NCBI GenBank assembly: GCA_003225295.1
Contig: QHYZ01000058.1
Location: 62,001-126,000 of the forward strand
Reading direction: 5' to 3'
Origin: Acidobacteriota bacterium
GTDB taxonomy: Bacteria; Acidobacteriota; Terriglobia; Acidiferrales; UBA7541
Length of the DNA: 64,000 nt
The notes under the pieces were generated by a model, which saw only the letters and a list, made by a program, of their open reading frames with translations, had not been told where the DNA came from and made no database searches. Shown here one piece after another: positions 49,475-58,502 of this stretch. The position numbers and the translations under genes are program-made. How positions within the stretch are numbered: the stretch's first letter is position 1; the number at the start of each line of letters is the position of its first letter.

Positions 49475-52378
49475 TTATTTCTTACCGGCGGGCCCGCCGC
49501 CCTGTCCGGCGGCTTCCGCGGCGCTCATCTTGGTAACGTTAAAGCATTCCAGGATGTCGCCGACCTTTACGTCGTTGAAATTGGCGACGCCCGCGCCGCA
49601 TTCGAAACCCGTGCGGACTTCACTGGCGTCATCCTTGAAGCGCTTCAAAGAGCTGAGCTTCGATGTGTAAATCACCGCCCCGTCGCGCAGCACGCGGACT
49701 TGCGCGTCACGCTTCAGGATGCCGTCGACCACGTAACAGCCTGCGATCGTCCCTGCGCCTTTGACGCGGAACGTGTTGCGCACTTCCGCCCGGCCCAGAT
49801 ACGCTTCGGTGACCACCGGCTCGAGCAGGCCTTCCATGGCCTTCTTCAGCTCGTCGGAAACTTCATAGATGATTGTGTGCGTGCGGATGTCCACATGCTC
49901 CTGCTGCGCCAGGTCCAGGGCCTTGCGGTCCGGCCGCACGCCGAACGCAATCACAATCGCGCCGGATGCAGAAGCGAGCAGCACGTCGTTCTCCGTCACC
50001 GCACCGACGCCCGAGCCGATGATCTTCAGCTTCACCTGGTCGGTCGAAAGTTTGGGCAGCATTTCGCTGAGCACTTCGACCGAACCCTGCACGTCGCCCT
50101 TGATGACAATCCCCAATTCCTTGACGTCCCCAGCCTTCAGTTGCTCGTGGAGCTGGTCGAGCGTGATGCGCGAGCCGCTGATACGCGCCATCGCCGCATC
50201 GCGCTGCTTGCCCTGGCGGTACTCAACGATGTGCCGAGCCTTGGCTTCGTCGGTGACCTGGAAGAGGTCTCCCGCGTCCGGCACTCCCTGCAGACCGAGC
50301 ACTTCGACGGGCGTCGAGGGGGGCGCGTCCTTGACGACCCGGCCACGATCGTCAAACATCGCACGGACTTTGCCGAATACCGACCCGCAAATGAAGAAGT
50401 CCCCCGAGTTCAGCGTGCCATTTTGCACCAGGATCGTTGCTACCGGGCCGCGTCCCTTATCCACGCGTGATTCGAGTACCGTGCCCGTCGCCGGCGCATC
50501 GGGATTGGCCTTGAGCTCCCGCAAATCGGCCACCAACAAAATCGTTTCGAGCAACTTCTCGATGCCCTGCTTCTTTTTCGCGGAAACTTCCACGAACTCC
50601 GTATCGCCGCCCCACTCGGCGGGTATCAGGCTGGCTTCCGTGAGTTGCCTCTTCACGCGCTCCAGTTGCGCTTCCGGCTTGTCGATCTTGTTGATGGCCA
50701 CGATGATGGGCACCTTCGCGGCTCTGGCGTGGTCGATCGCTTCTTTTGTTTGCGGCATGACGCCGTCATCGGCGGCCACGACCAGCACCACGATGTCGGT
50801 AACCTTCGCGCCTCGCGCGCGCATGCGTGTAAACGCTTCGTGACCCGGTGTATCCACGAACACGACGGCGCGATCATTGACGACCACCTTGTAAGCACCG
50901 ATGTGCTGCGTGATGCCACCCGCTTCGCCAGCGGCAACATCGGCTTCACGAATGGCGTCGAGCAAACTCGTTTTACCGTGATCCACGTGGCCCATGACCG
51001 TCACCACGGGCGGACGCGGCTTCAAACTTTCCTTAGTCTCTTCCTTGGCAACTTCCAGCACCATCTCCTCTTCCAGGGAGACGACGCTGACCACTCCGCT
51101 GAACGATTCGGCAAGGGTGGTGGCCGTCGGAACGTCCAACGCCTGGTTGATGCTGGCGAAGACGCCCCGGTCGAGCAGGTTCTTCAAGAGGTCCTTGGCG
51201 CGCACATCCAGCTTTTCGGCCAGTTCGCGAATGGTGATGCCTTCGGTGATGGTCACCTCGCGCGGCGGACGCGGCTCGGGCGGCGCGATAACCGCGACAG
51301 CCGAGCTGCGGCCCGCGCCCGGACGCTGCCGGGTGGGGTGCAGTTTGCGTTCACCCTCTTGCTCGCGCTTATCCGCAACGGGACGCTGGCGCTGGGGCGG
51401 CTTGCGGGTGTAAAGCGGCTTACCCGGCTCCGCCTTCGGCGGCATTTTCTCTGGAAAGGGCGGCAACATTCCTGGACGCCCGGGCGCGCGGGGGCCCGGA
51501 CGAGTGCCTGTCGGCAGCGGGCCGCGACGCTGCTCAAAAGGCCGGGATTGTGGTCCACCCGGACCTCCGGGGCCGCCCGATCGAGGCGTGAATGGCCGTC
51601 CCTGGCCGCCGGGTTGCTGTGGACGCATCGGCTGCCCGGGACGCGGGCCGCTGGTGCGAGAACTCGGCGACGAATCGGGCAAGGGTCCACGATTGCCAGT
51701 AGGCAGCGGACCGCGATTTCCGGTCGGCAATGGCCGAGCCGGACCGCCTGGTCTACCCGGCGCACCAGTACGTGCGGGTGCGGAGGCTGCCGGACGCATG
51801 GCAGAAGGCGGTGTAGCGGGCGGGGCGACAGGTCGCGCTGGTGCAGCGGGTCGGGCGGCAGGCGTTGCTGGCGTCCCCGCGGGCGCTGCGGGACGAATGG
51901 GACTGGCTGCCGGCGCGGTCGTCGGGGCCGGCGCAGCCGGCTTCGCCGGCGGCGGAGCCACGACGGGCACAGAAGCCGGAGCCTTCAATGCCACTGGTGC
52001 AGCCGCCGAGGGTGTGTCCGGTGCGATGGGCTTCGCCACTGGCACAGCAGGAACGGCAGGCGCGCTCGGTTTCACCGCGGCTGGCGCCACGCTCACTGGC
52101 GGAGCTGCTGTAGGAGCAACCGGCCTCATCCGCGCGGCTTTCGCCGCCGCGTCCTTGGCTTCTTTTTCCGCTTTGGCAGCCGCTTCCTCTTGTGCTTCGG
52201 CTTCGGCGGCTCCCTGAATCTTCTTGCGTACCTTCTCGGCGACGTCTGCGGGGATCGAGCTGGAATGCGTCTTCTTTTCCGTGACGCCGTAACCGGGCAA
52301 CAGGTCAATGATGGCTTTGGCCTTCACCTCGAGTTCGCGGGCTAGCTCGTTAATGCGGACTTGATTTGCGTCGGTCAT
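49475..52378 (-). CDS. infB: Translation initiation factor IF-2
   Basis: 967 residues. N-terminal IF2_N ([21 protein letters not shown]), a charged coiled stretch, then about 250 residues of Ala/Pro and Gly/Pro/Arg-rich low complexity (about 75-340). A second IF2_N follows ([18 protein letters not shown]). The G domain has [15 protein letters not shown] (G1), [18 protein letters not shown] (G3) and INKIDKP (G4). Domains II to IV follow, with [21 protein letters not shown] and [19 protein letters not shown]. It places initiator tRNA on the 30S subunit. NusA gene ends 15 bp upstream. The long Pro-rich spacer exceeds that of E. coli. Confidence 0.96.
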   Translation of the reverse strand: MTDANQVRINELARELEVKAKAIIDLLPGYGVTEKKTHSSSIPADVAEKVRKKIQGAAEAEAQEEAAAKAEKEAKDAAAKAARMRPVAPTAAPPVSVAPAAVKPSAPAVPAVPVAKPIAPDTPSAAAPVALKAPASVPVVAPPPAKPAAPAPTTAPAASPIRPAAPAGTPATPAARPAAPARPVAPPATPPSAMRPAASAPARTGAPGRPGGPARPLPTGNRGPLPTGNRGPLPDSSPSSRTSGPRPGQPMRPQQPGGQGRPFTPRSGGPGGPGGPQSRPFEQRRGPLPTGTRPGPRAPGRPGMLPPFPEKMPPKAEPGKPLYTRKPPQRQRPVADKREQEGERKLHPTRQRPGAGRSSAVAVIAPPEPRPPREVTITEGITIRELAEKLDVRAKDLLKNLLDRGVFASINQALDVPTATTLAESFSGVVSVVSLEEEMVLEVAKEETKESLKPRPPVVTVMGHVDHGKTSLLDAIREADVAAGEAGGITQHIGAYKVVVNDRAVVFVDTPGHEAFTRMRARGAKVTDIVVLVVAADDGVMPQTKEAIDHARAAKVPIIVAINKIDKPEAQLERVKRQLTEASLIPAEWGGDTEFVEVSAKKKQGIEKLLETILLVADLRELKANPDAPATGTVLESRVDKGRGPVATILVQNGTLNSGDFFICGSVFGKVRAMFDDRGRVVKDAPPSTPVEVLGLQGVPDAGDLFQVTDEAKARHIVEYRQGKQRDAAMARISGSRITLDQLHEQLKAGDVKELGIVIKGDVQGSVEVLSEMLPKLSTDQVKLKIIGSGVGAVTENDVLLASASGAIVIAFGVRPDRKALDLAQQEHVDIRTHTIIYEVSDELKKAMEGLLEPVVTEAYLGRAEVRNTFRVKGAGTIAGCYVVDGILKRDAQVRVLRDGAVIYTSKLSSLKRFKDDASEVRTGFECGAGVANFNDVKVGDILECFNVTKMSAAEAAGQGGGPAGKK

Positions 52379-52393
52379 GCGCTCCGTTCTCGA

Positions 52394-53827
52394 TTACGAC
52401 TTGGTCTCTTCCGCCTGCCTTGGATCGTCTTCAGTGCTGGCGGGCGTGGCCTCTTCTGCGACCTCTGGAACGCCAGGAGCTTCCTCAACCGCAGTGGCTG
52501 TCTCGGAATTTTCGGCCGACTCGGCCTCAACGGCGGCAGCTTCGGCTGGAGCCTCGCTGGCAGCGGCGCCGCCTTCGTAAAAGCGATTCACGGCCTGATA
52601 AATCTTGTCCACCATCTTTTCGCCGATGCCCGGAATTTCCATCAGTTGTTCCGGCGTCATTCCGGCGAGTTTTTCCACGGAGTTGATTCCCGCCGCTTCA
52701 ATCTTCTCGATGGTCTTCGCGCCCACGCCCGCCAGCGAAGTCAGCGGGGTCGCCGGAGCGGTCAGCGCGGTCATCTGCTCTTCGATTTCCTGGCGCTTTT
52801 CCTCTTCGCTCTTGATGTCGATGTCCCAGCCAATCAGCTTGCTGGCCAGCCGCACGTTCTGCCCCTTCTTGCCAATGGCCAGCGAAAGCTGGGAATCCTC
52901 GACGATCACCTCGAGTTTCTTGTTCTCTGGATCGGTGATTTGCACGCGTGTCACTTTCGCAGGGCTCAGCGCCTTTTGTGCGAACGCCACCGTCTCTTCG
53001 CTGTACGGGATGATGTCTATCTTCTCCCCGCGCAGCTCGCGGATAATCGACTGCACGCGCATGCCTTTCATTCCTACGCACGCGCCCACGGGATCCACAT
53101 CTTTATCGCGGCTCATCACCGCCACTTTCGTGCGTTCGCCGGCTTCTCGTGCCGCAAAACGAATCTGCACTGTGCCATCATAAATTTCCGGCACTTCCAT
53201 CTCGAACAAACGCTGCACCAGACTAGCATCCGCGCGCGAAACGATCACCTGCGGCCCCTTCGCCGCGCGGTCCACCATCTTGATGACCACGCGCAACCGT
53301 TCGCCGATGTTGTACGTTTCCAGTTTCGATTGTTCTCGCTTCGGCAGCCGCGCTTCCGTGCGGCCCATGTCTACGATTAGGTCCGGCCCCTCGGCGCGCT
53401 TCACGATCACCGTGACCAGCTCGCCCACGCGCGTGTGATACTCGTTGAAAATCGTATCGCGCTCGGCTTCGCGCACTTTCTGCAGAATCACCTGCTTGGC
53501 CGTCTGCGCCGCAATCCGCCCCAGCACGTCGGTCGGCTTGGCCGCTACAATCTCTGTCCCGACTTCCGCCGCCGGATTCTTTTTCTTCGCCTCTGCCAGG
53601 CTGATCTCTTTTTTCGGGTCGGTCACTTCCTCGACAACCATATGCACCGAGTACACGTCCACCTGGCCTGTTTCCTGGTTGAACTTCGCGCGCAGATCCT
53701 CTTCCGACTTGTAATACTTCCGCGCCGCCACCACCATGGCGTCTTCAATCGCCGACACTACCACTTCCGGCTCGATGTGCTTCTCGCGGCTCAGCATCTC
53801 GATCTGTTGGTAGAGCAGATTCGCCAT
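52394..53827 (-). CDS. nusA: Transcription termination/antitermination factor NusA
   Basis: 477 residues: NusA N-terminal domain (LYQQIEMLSREKHIEPEVVV), S1 domain (RVGELVTVIVKRAEGPDLIVDMG), KH1 (VIVSRADASLVQRLFEMEVPEI) and KH2 (QLSLAIGKKGQNVRLASKLIGWDI), cited in parts. A helix-hairpin-helix repeat follows (LAGVGAKTIEKIEAAGINSVEKL, IPGIGEKMVDKIYQAV). The C-terminal tail is acidic and Ala/Glu-rich. It binds RNA polymerase, controlling pausing and termination. Autoregulation is known in E. coli. It lies 149 bp after rimP; that gap is AT-poor with no gene. Confidence 0.96.
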   Translation of the reverse strand: MANLLYQQIEMLSREKHIEPEVVVSAIEDAMVVAARKYYKSEEDLRAKFNQETGQVDVYSVHMVVEEVTDPKKEISLAEAKKKNPAAEVGTEIVAAKPTDVLGRIAAQTAKQVILQKVREAERDTIFNEYHTRVGELVTVIVKRAEGPDLIVDMGRTEARLPKREQSKLETYNIGERLRVVIKMVDRAAKGPQVIVSRADASLVQRLFEMEVPEIYDGTVQIRFAAREAGERTKVAVMSRDKDVDPVGACVGMKGMRVQSIIRELRGEKIDIIPYSEETVAFAQKALSPAKVTRVQITDPENKKLEVIVEDSQLSLAIGKKGQNVRLASKLIGWDIDIKSEEEKRQEIEEQMTALTAPATPLTSLAGVGAKTIEKIEAAGINSVEKLAGMTPEQLMEIPGIGEKMVDKIYQAVNRFYEGGAAASEAPAEAAAVEAESAENSETATAVEEAPGVPEVAEEATPASTEDDPRQAEETKS

Positions 53828-53976
53828 GTCTTGTCCCTAAAATCTCCGCTTTCTAATCCCTTAAGCTCTCTTCGAGCGCCGCTCGGACCTTGCCGTACTT
53901 TCTGCGCGCCTCAGCGTCCTCGGCGTCTCTGCCTATCTTTGGTCTCGCGTCTTCTTCTCTCAACCTTCAACTCTGT

Positions 53977-54507
53977 CTAGAACTCCACCACCAGATTGGC
54001 CTTGCGGATGGCCTCCAGCGGCACTTCGACGGTCCGCGCTTCCTTCCCCTTCAGCTCCATGCGGACTTTTCCGTCCGCAAACCCGGCCAGCCGCCCTTCA
54101 AAAAACTTCGCCTCGCCCACTGGTTCGCTGGTCGAAATCTTCGCCAGCCGGCCCTTGAAGCGCTCGAAATCCGCCGGTCTTTTTAGCGCCCGATCCATCC
54201 CCGGCGAACTGACCTCCAAGACATAACCCGGTCCGGGAATCAGCTCCTCGACGTCCAGGATCACGCTCAATTGCTGGCTGACGCGCTCGCAATCCGAGTG
54301 GCTGATCTTAGGATAGGGGTCACGGGCAGCCTCCGCCGCCTCCATCTCCCCCGCCGCATCGCTCATCAGCGTCGCCGGCTTCGGCATCCGGTCGATGTAC
54401 ACTCGCAGGAACCGCTGCTTGCCGACTTTCCATTCGACATCAACGATTTCCAGGCCTTCCGACCGCGCCACCCGCTCGGCAGCGCCGCGGATTTTTTCCA
54501 AATCCAC
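53977..54507 (-). CDS. rimP: Ribosome maturation factor RimP
   Basis: 176 residues from GTG 54507, with GGGGAG seven bases upstream (MDLEKIRGAAERVARSEGLEIVDVEW); the frame is open to 54549 but lacks a supporting site. RFLRVYIDRMPKPATLM, ISHSDCERVSQQLSVILDVEELIPGPGYVLEVSSPGMDRAL, cited as CERVSQQLSVILDVE and YVLEVSSPGMDRAL, and FEGRLAGFADGKVRMEL are RimP hallmarks. An acidic insertion (about 65-80) follows the first motif. It acts in 30S maturation. First gene of the minus-strand cluster. Confidence 0.93.
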   Translation of the reverse strand: MDLEKIRGAAERVARSEGLEIVDVEWKVGKQRFLRVYIDRMPKPATLMSDAAGEMEAAEAARDPYPKISHSDCERVSQQLSVILDVEELIPGPGYVLEVSSPGMDRALKRPADFERFKGRLAKISTSEPVGEAKFFEGRLAGFADGKVRMELKGKEARTVEVPLEAIRKANLVVEF

Positions 54508-54560
54508 GCAGAGACTCCCCGACCATAGCCGGTCCGCAGTACACTCCAACCGGCGCCAAC

Positions 54561-54584
54561 AAAAAAGTGGGCTTGTAGCCCACT
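54561..54584 (-). terminator. Intrinsic terminator in the rimP-nusA-infB leader (candidate attenuator)
   Basis: Read on the minus strand AGTGGGC pairs with GCCCACT around TACAA and is followed by TTTTTT (plus A at 54561-54566, stem 54566-54584). No minus-strand gene lies upstream whose transcript it would end, since the neighbours at 54878 are plus-strand. It sits about 25-45 bases after the predicted start of the rimP promoter and 54 bp before rimP. Confidence 0.65.
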
Positions 54585-54615
54585 CATCGTGCGACCCGCT
54601 TCAGAGCGAAATTAG

Positions 54616-54644
54616 AGTATATTCCCGCCGTACCGTAAAAGCAA
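54616..54644 (-). promoter_or_regulatory. Predicted sigma-70 promoter of the rimP-nusA-infB cluster
   Basis: On the minus strand TTGCTT (plus 54639-54644) and TATACT (plus 54616-54621) are separated by exactly 17 bp. Transcription would begin near 54609 and run through the hairpin at 54584-54561 into rimP. In the 370 bp between rimP and the gene at 54878, the rest (54645-54877) shows nothing else convincing. Confidence 0.5.
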
Positions 54645-54877
54645 GATACGCAGGATACCGGGATACCGGCGTCTCGGAAAAGATCCTTCCCGGAGGCCCC
54701 TCCCCTCGGATGGCCTTCCTCGTTTCACTCCAACCCATCTGTCCGAACAGTTATTGTTTGTCACACATCCCCTTGTTACTTCGCTTGCTATATATGGGGT
54801 CTGCAAGAGACACTTGCATACCTACCCGCAAGGACATCTAACATGAGGATTCTCACTCCCATTGGGAAGCGCCGGAC

Positions 54878-55111
54878 ATGAGAACGGGGAAGTATTTCGT
54901 GGTCTGTTTGTCGATCGTATTCCTCTTGGCGGGGGTCTACGTGATACAGGAATCCGTCCGCCATTCCGGACACTATGCGGAGGAAGGCATTCTGGTCGGC
55001 GCGCTGCTGTCCGCTCTTGCTCTCGCGGCTATGTTCTGGTCCATCAAGCTGCACCTGGTCATGAAAGCGCTCGAGAGACACATGAAGGGACGCTCCAGCG
55101 AGAGGCCATAA
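54878..55111 (+). CDS. Small two-helix membrane protein
   Basis: 77 residues: FVVCLSIVFLLAGVYVIQE and VGALLSALALAAMFWSIKL are two transmembrane segments separated by a short loop (SVRHSGHYAEEGIL). The tail is basic (MKALERHMKGRSSERP). The ribosome site is weak, but there is no competing frame. Family unknown. Confidence 0.6.
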   Translation: MRTGKYFVVCLSIVFLLAGVYVIQESVRHSGHYAEEGILVGALLSALALAAMFWSIKLHLVMKALERHMKGRSSERP

Positions 55112-55149
55112 AATCAAAAGCCCATCGTTCTTATGGAGGGGCCACCCAC

Positions 55150-55512
55150 CTACAGGCTCACCTTTGGCACGCGAATGGCTTCATTCATATCACTGCTTGC
55201 TTTCTTGCAGGATTCGCGCTCGCCTTGATAACAATGTTCAAGGTCCTCCAAATAATCTTGAAGAATTCTCACGCGATCCTTGTTCAGGCTTCTTTGGCGG
55301 GCCTCTGCCAATGCGGATTTTGCTTTCTGCTCGGTGCCGGTGTCCGGACGTTCACCGAACTGCTCGATGGCGTTAAAGGCGCTCCAGTAAACCCGGTCCT
55401 GGCGCTCGCGCTCTCGTACCACTTGTTGGTTCAGGCTATAAACCAAGAGATAGCTGGCTCCCCAGACAAATAAGAGCGCCCCGATCCCCAGAACCACGAT
55501 CCGCTTGTACAT
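55150..55512 (-). CDS. Membrane-anchored periplasmic coiled-coil protein
   Basis: 120 residues from ATG 55512 (MYKRIVVLGIGALLFVWGASYLLVYSL); the frame extends to 55614 but with an atypical Cys/Arg-rich N-terminus. One signal anchor is followed by a charged helical part (NQQVVRERERQDRVYW and AKSALAEARQRSLNKDRVRILQDYLEDLEHCY, cited in part). Two Cys near the end may form a disulfide. No known family was recognised. It is convergent with the small membrane protein upstream. Confidence 0.65.
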   Translation of the reverse strand: MYKRIVVLGIGALLFVWGASYLLVYSLNQQVVRERERQDRVYWSAFNAIEQFGERPDTGTEQKAKSALAEARQRSLNKDRVRILQDYLEDLEHCYQGERESCKKASSDMNEAIRVPKVSL

Positions 55513-55927
55513 GGTGCGGAGCCTACCGCATCCCCCCATAGCATTCCAGCATATTGTTCTTTCCGCCAAGCTGCACGCGGCCAAGCCATTGTTTCTCGGA
55601 GTGCGGCGTCTCACTCACAGAAGAGGCCTGAAGAAATGCTGGAGTTGTGCCATGTAACGGCCATAGAAATTGAAAGTAGAAAAGGGGAAGAAAAAATCTC
55701 CGCTCGCACCGCGCCTGGATGGCCGGCCCGCTCGCAAGCCCGCCAGTAGGTGAAGGCGGCCTCAGAAAGTCGCGTCAACAGCGACAGCCGAGCCGGGCGG
55801 AAGCCTGGCCTCGAAAGAAGCTGCCGCGAGGGCCAGGGAAGCACCTGCCCGTTTCCTGGACTTCCCACCAGTTTTCCCCGCCGGAGCCAGGTTGTAAATT
55901 AGATATGTCCCAGTCCAAGGTGAGGCC
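55513..55927. other. 415-bp stretch without a recognisable gene
   Basis: Reading frames on both strands are short, Arg/Pro/Ser-rich and lack ribosome sites, so none is accepted. No strong hairpin followed by a T-run is seen. An A-rich patch occurs at about 55667-55695 and an AT-rich patch (TAAATTAGATATG) just before the next gene, which could hold its promoter. Confidence 0.5.
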
Positions 55928-56341
55928 ATGAGCGAATTCACCACGTGGATGCAAAGCAATTGGTATGCGCTGGGAAGTCTCCTTCTTCAAGTTGCCTTCC
56001 TAGCCGCAGTTGTCCGGTTTGCGGGCGAAATCCTGAGAACCATGAGGGCGTCCCAGGAGCAGGTCGGGGCGCTACTGAAGCTGGCGGTTACCGGTGCGCT
56101 CTCCGAGCGGCCCGCGCCGAGTACGGTCACCGAGCGAACATTCCTAAGAGCGAGCCCGTATTGGCTTACCCCGACGGAAATACCTCCGGTGGGCCCGCTG
56201 GAGCTCCCAGAAGGCCATCCGAGTCGCTGGACGATGGCGCGGCACAGCCTGGTGGTGTGGCTGCAGACACCGATGAGCAGCGGAGCCGCTGCCCCTTGGC
56301 GCCGAGCGATCAGGTGGCTGCAGGCCCCAGCCGGAAGCTGA
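55928..56341 (+). CDS. Single-pass membrane protein of unknown function
   Basis: 137 residues. A transmembrane helix covers about residues 13-32 (YALGSLLLQVAFLAAVVRF). The remainder is soluble, with ASQEQVGALLKLAVTGALSERP and a Pro-rich middle. AAGGTGAGG precedes the ATG closely. Only weakly conserved-looking; codon use is similar to neighbours. It could be partly spurious toward its C-terminus. Confidence 0.6.
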   Translation: MSEFTTWMQSNWYALGSLLLQVAFLAAVVRFAGEILRTMRASQEQVGALLKLAVTGALSERPAPSTVTERTFLRASPYWLTPTEIPPVGPLELPEGHPSRWTMARHSLVVWLQTPMSSGAAAPWRRAIRWLQAPAGS

Positions 56342-56489
56342 CGGGAAAGCTACCTGCTCCTGCAAGCGCGCGTTTCGGGCGGCGCGGTCGCTGACCTGCC
56401 TGGCGGTAGCCAAAAACCTTAGCTATGCTCGTGATCAGCGGCGAAGCCTGGCAGCCATGGGCGGACGGCGCAGCCGCGAAGGATCGGGC

Positions 56490-57353
56490 TCAATGGGGTG
56501 CCAGCGTCGAGGAGAAACTTTCTTTGGCGGCGTTTTCATAAAGGTGCAGGAGCTGCGCGGCGCGCTTGAGCAAATCGGCAGGCAGGTCGCCGGGTTGATA
56601 GTCCACCCATCCGGTGGTGTAGGCAATGGTCATCTTGCGGCCGGAACAGGTCATTTCGAGAGCTCCGAGCCGGTTCAAGACGGCCTGGACTTCACCGAGA
56701 TTGCACTCCGGCAGCACCAGCAGGAAATCGTCGCTGGCCAGGCGGGCTGCAAAATCGGAGCCACGACAAGCCCTCTTCAAGCGACGGGCAAGCTCTTTCA
56801 AGGCCTCGTCCATTGCCGATTGACCATAGTGCCTGTTGATATCCGCAAACTCGTCCAGATGAACGGTAGCCAGGCTTAGCGCCGTATTCTGCCGCCGTGC
56901 GCGGGCAATCTCTTTTCCCAGCTGCTGCTCAATGAAGGCTCGGGTGTGCAAGCCCGTGACAGGATCGAGGCCGGAGGGGCTCGAAATTTGAGCGGAGTGG
57001 GCGTCCCGACCGGCGTTCTGCCCGCTCAACTGCTTTCGCTGGCGGCGGAACGACCATTGACGGTAGAGCATCCAGCCATTGAAAAGAAGAAGCAGGCACA
57101 GGATTCCCCAACGAGCCTGATCGGAACGGATCTCGTAAAAATGCTCGCGGTGTCGGAATAACGAGGGAAATGAGGAGAGCGCCAAGGCCAGCGCCGAGAG
57201 CGTGGCGACGAAGAGGGCCGAGAACCACAGCCACCACTCACGCCGTATGAGTTGCCGCAGGCCGGATTCCGCTTGCTGTGCGCGGAACGTATCAGGTCCC
57301 TCAAGAGCTGAGGAACTGGGCTTAACGGCGCGGAGACCGAGTATTGATTCCAT
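56490..57353 (-). CDS. Membrane-bound GGDEF-like protein with degenerate active site
   Basis: 287 residues from ATG 57353 (MESILGLRAV), with GTAGGGA upstream. Two transmembrane helices (about 40-62 and 82-97) precede a GGDEF fold: GLDPVTGLHTRAFIEQQL, LATVHLDEFADINRHYGQSAMDEALKELARRL, cited in part, and RGSDFAARLASDDFLLVLPE. The GGDEF motif reads ASDDF (206-210), with both Gly replaced. Cyclase activity is therefore doubtful, though it may bind nucleotide or scaffold. Ends at 56490. Confidence 0.86.
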   Translation of the reverse strand: MESILGLRAVKPSSSALEGPDTFRAQQAESGLRQLIRREWWLWFSALFVATLSALALALSSFPSLFRHREHFYEIRSDQARWGILCLLLLFNGWMLYRQWSFRRQRKQLSGQNAGRDAHSAQISSPSGLDPVTGLHTRAFIEQQLGKEIARARRQNTALSLATVHLDEFADINRHYGQSAMDEALKELARRLKRACRGSDFAARLASDDFLLVLPECNLGEVQAVLNRLGALEMTCSGRKMTIAYTTGWVDYQPGDLPADLLKRAAQLLHLYENAAKESFSSTLAPH

Positions 57354-57617
57354 GTTCCCTACGGAGAAGACCAATACACCACCACATTAGGACTTCGGTG
57401 CGAGCGAAGGCAACGCCGAAATGGTACAGGGCCGTTCGCATCAGGAACCTGACCGGATGGTCAGAGGGGAATCGAGCGTTTTATCTTATGGGCGCTGCGC
57501 CGAAATAAGACGGAGCGGTGCTTCACCCGACGAGAGCCGGGCTAAAAGCCAGGTGGCCGCCCAAAGGAAAAAACGCCCCGACGAGGCTGGCGAAGTCAGC
57601 GAGAGAATAGCTGATCG

Positions 57618-58286
57618 CTAGGGCTTGGAAGCGGGCGGCTGAGACGTGGTTTGCGCTGGTTTTGCCGCCGCCGGCTTCGCCGGAGCGGCTGCTGCCGCCT
57701 TGACCGGGTAGGCCTGATCGTAAAGGCGGATAATGTCCTGCGTGACGTCGATCTGCGTGGAGGCATAGAGAATGGGAGTGCCCTGCGCCGAGGAATCCAG
57801 AACGACGGAATAACCGTTTTCACGGGCGTAACGGTCCAGCACGTCCACCATTTTGCGGCCGATGCGGTCGATGACGTCGGCTTGCGCCGCATTTACGTCT
57901 TCTTGGTATTCGGTGTTCATGCGATCGAGGCGTTGCGCGCGTCGCTGACCCTCTTGCCTGAGGCGGGCCTCTTCTTCCTGGCTTAGCTTGTTCGCGCTGG
58001 CCTGAAGACGCTGCTGCAGATCACTGATCTGCTTGTTCAGATTCTCGATCTCGTTCTGACGGGAAGCGAACTGCGATTGCAACTCCGCGGAAGCCAGCTT
58101 GCCCTCCGCCGTGGTGACGATGGCCTGTCGAATGTTGATGACGCCGACTTTGCCCGATGCGGACGAACCAGCCGCGGCGGGTGCCTGTGCCCAAGCGGCC
58201 CCGGTGCTAAAAATGCACGCGGCGGCCAGGGCAGCTGTACGAGTCAACATACTTCGTGCCCCCCAAACGGTCAACAATCTAGAATT
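57618..58286 (-). CDS. OmpH/Skp-family periplasmic chaperone
   Basis: 222 residues from GTG 58286, with AAGGAG six bases upstream. The frame is open to 58343. Signal peptide about residues 1-33 (ARSMLTRTAALAAACIFSTGAAWAQ). The mature part has VGVINIRQAIVTTAEGKLASAEL, a long coiled coil (NEIENLNKQISDLQQRLQASANKL) and the OmpH end ENGYSVVLDSSAQGTPILYAS, followed by an Ala/Pro-rich tail. Skp holds unfolded outer-membrane proteins in transit to BamA, encoded upstream on the same strand. Confidence 0.91.
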   Translation of the reverse strand, partial: NSRLLTVWGARSMLTRTAALAAACIFSTGAAWAQAPAAAGSSASGKVGVINIRQAIVTTAEGKLASAELQSQFASRQNEIENLNKQISDLQQRLQASANKLSQEEEARLRQEGQRRAQRLDRMNTEYQEDVNAAQADVIDRIGRKMVDVLDRYARENGYSVVLDSSAQGTPILYASTQIDVTQDIIRLYDQAYPVKAAAAAPAKPAAAKPAQTTSQPPASKP

Positions 58287-58502
58287 CACTTTTTTCTCCT
58301 TGTGGTGGTCCGCCACCGAGAGACCAGGGCGAACCCGCGCCAAGTCAGCTTGGCTTAAAACTGATTCCGCTCCCAGCGGGCTTTACGAGCGTATTGCAAA
58401 CTTCGAAGTATAGCCGACGCGGTTTCCTTCCCGCAATCGGAAAGCAAGCTGGCCGAGGCAGTAAGGACGGAGCGAGCATCGAGAGTTCCCTCCGGCTGCC
58501 GC

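Noticed and set aside
50645-52345. Plus-strand open frame of 566 codons opposite infB
   Set aside because: It is antisense to the Ala/Pro/Gly-rich part of IF-2. High GC leaves the opposite strand open. The translation is Arg/Gly/His-rich, without domains or a ribosome site.
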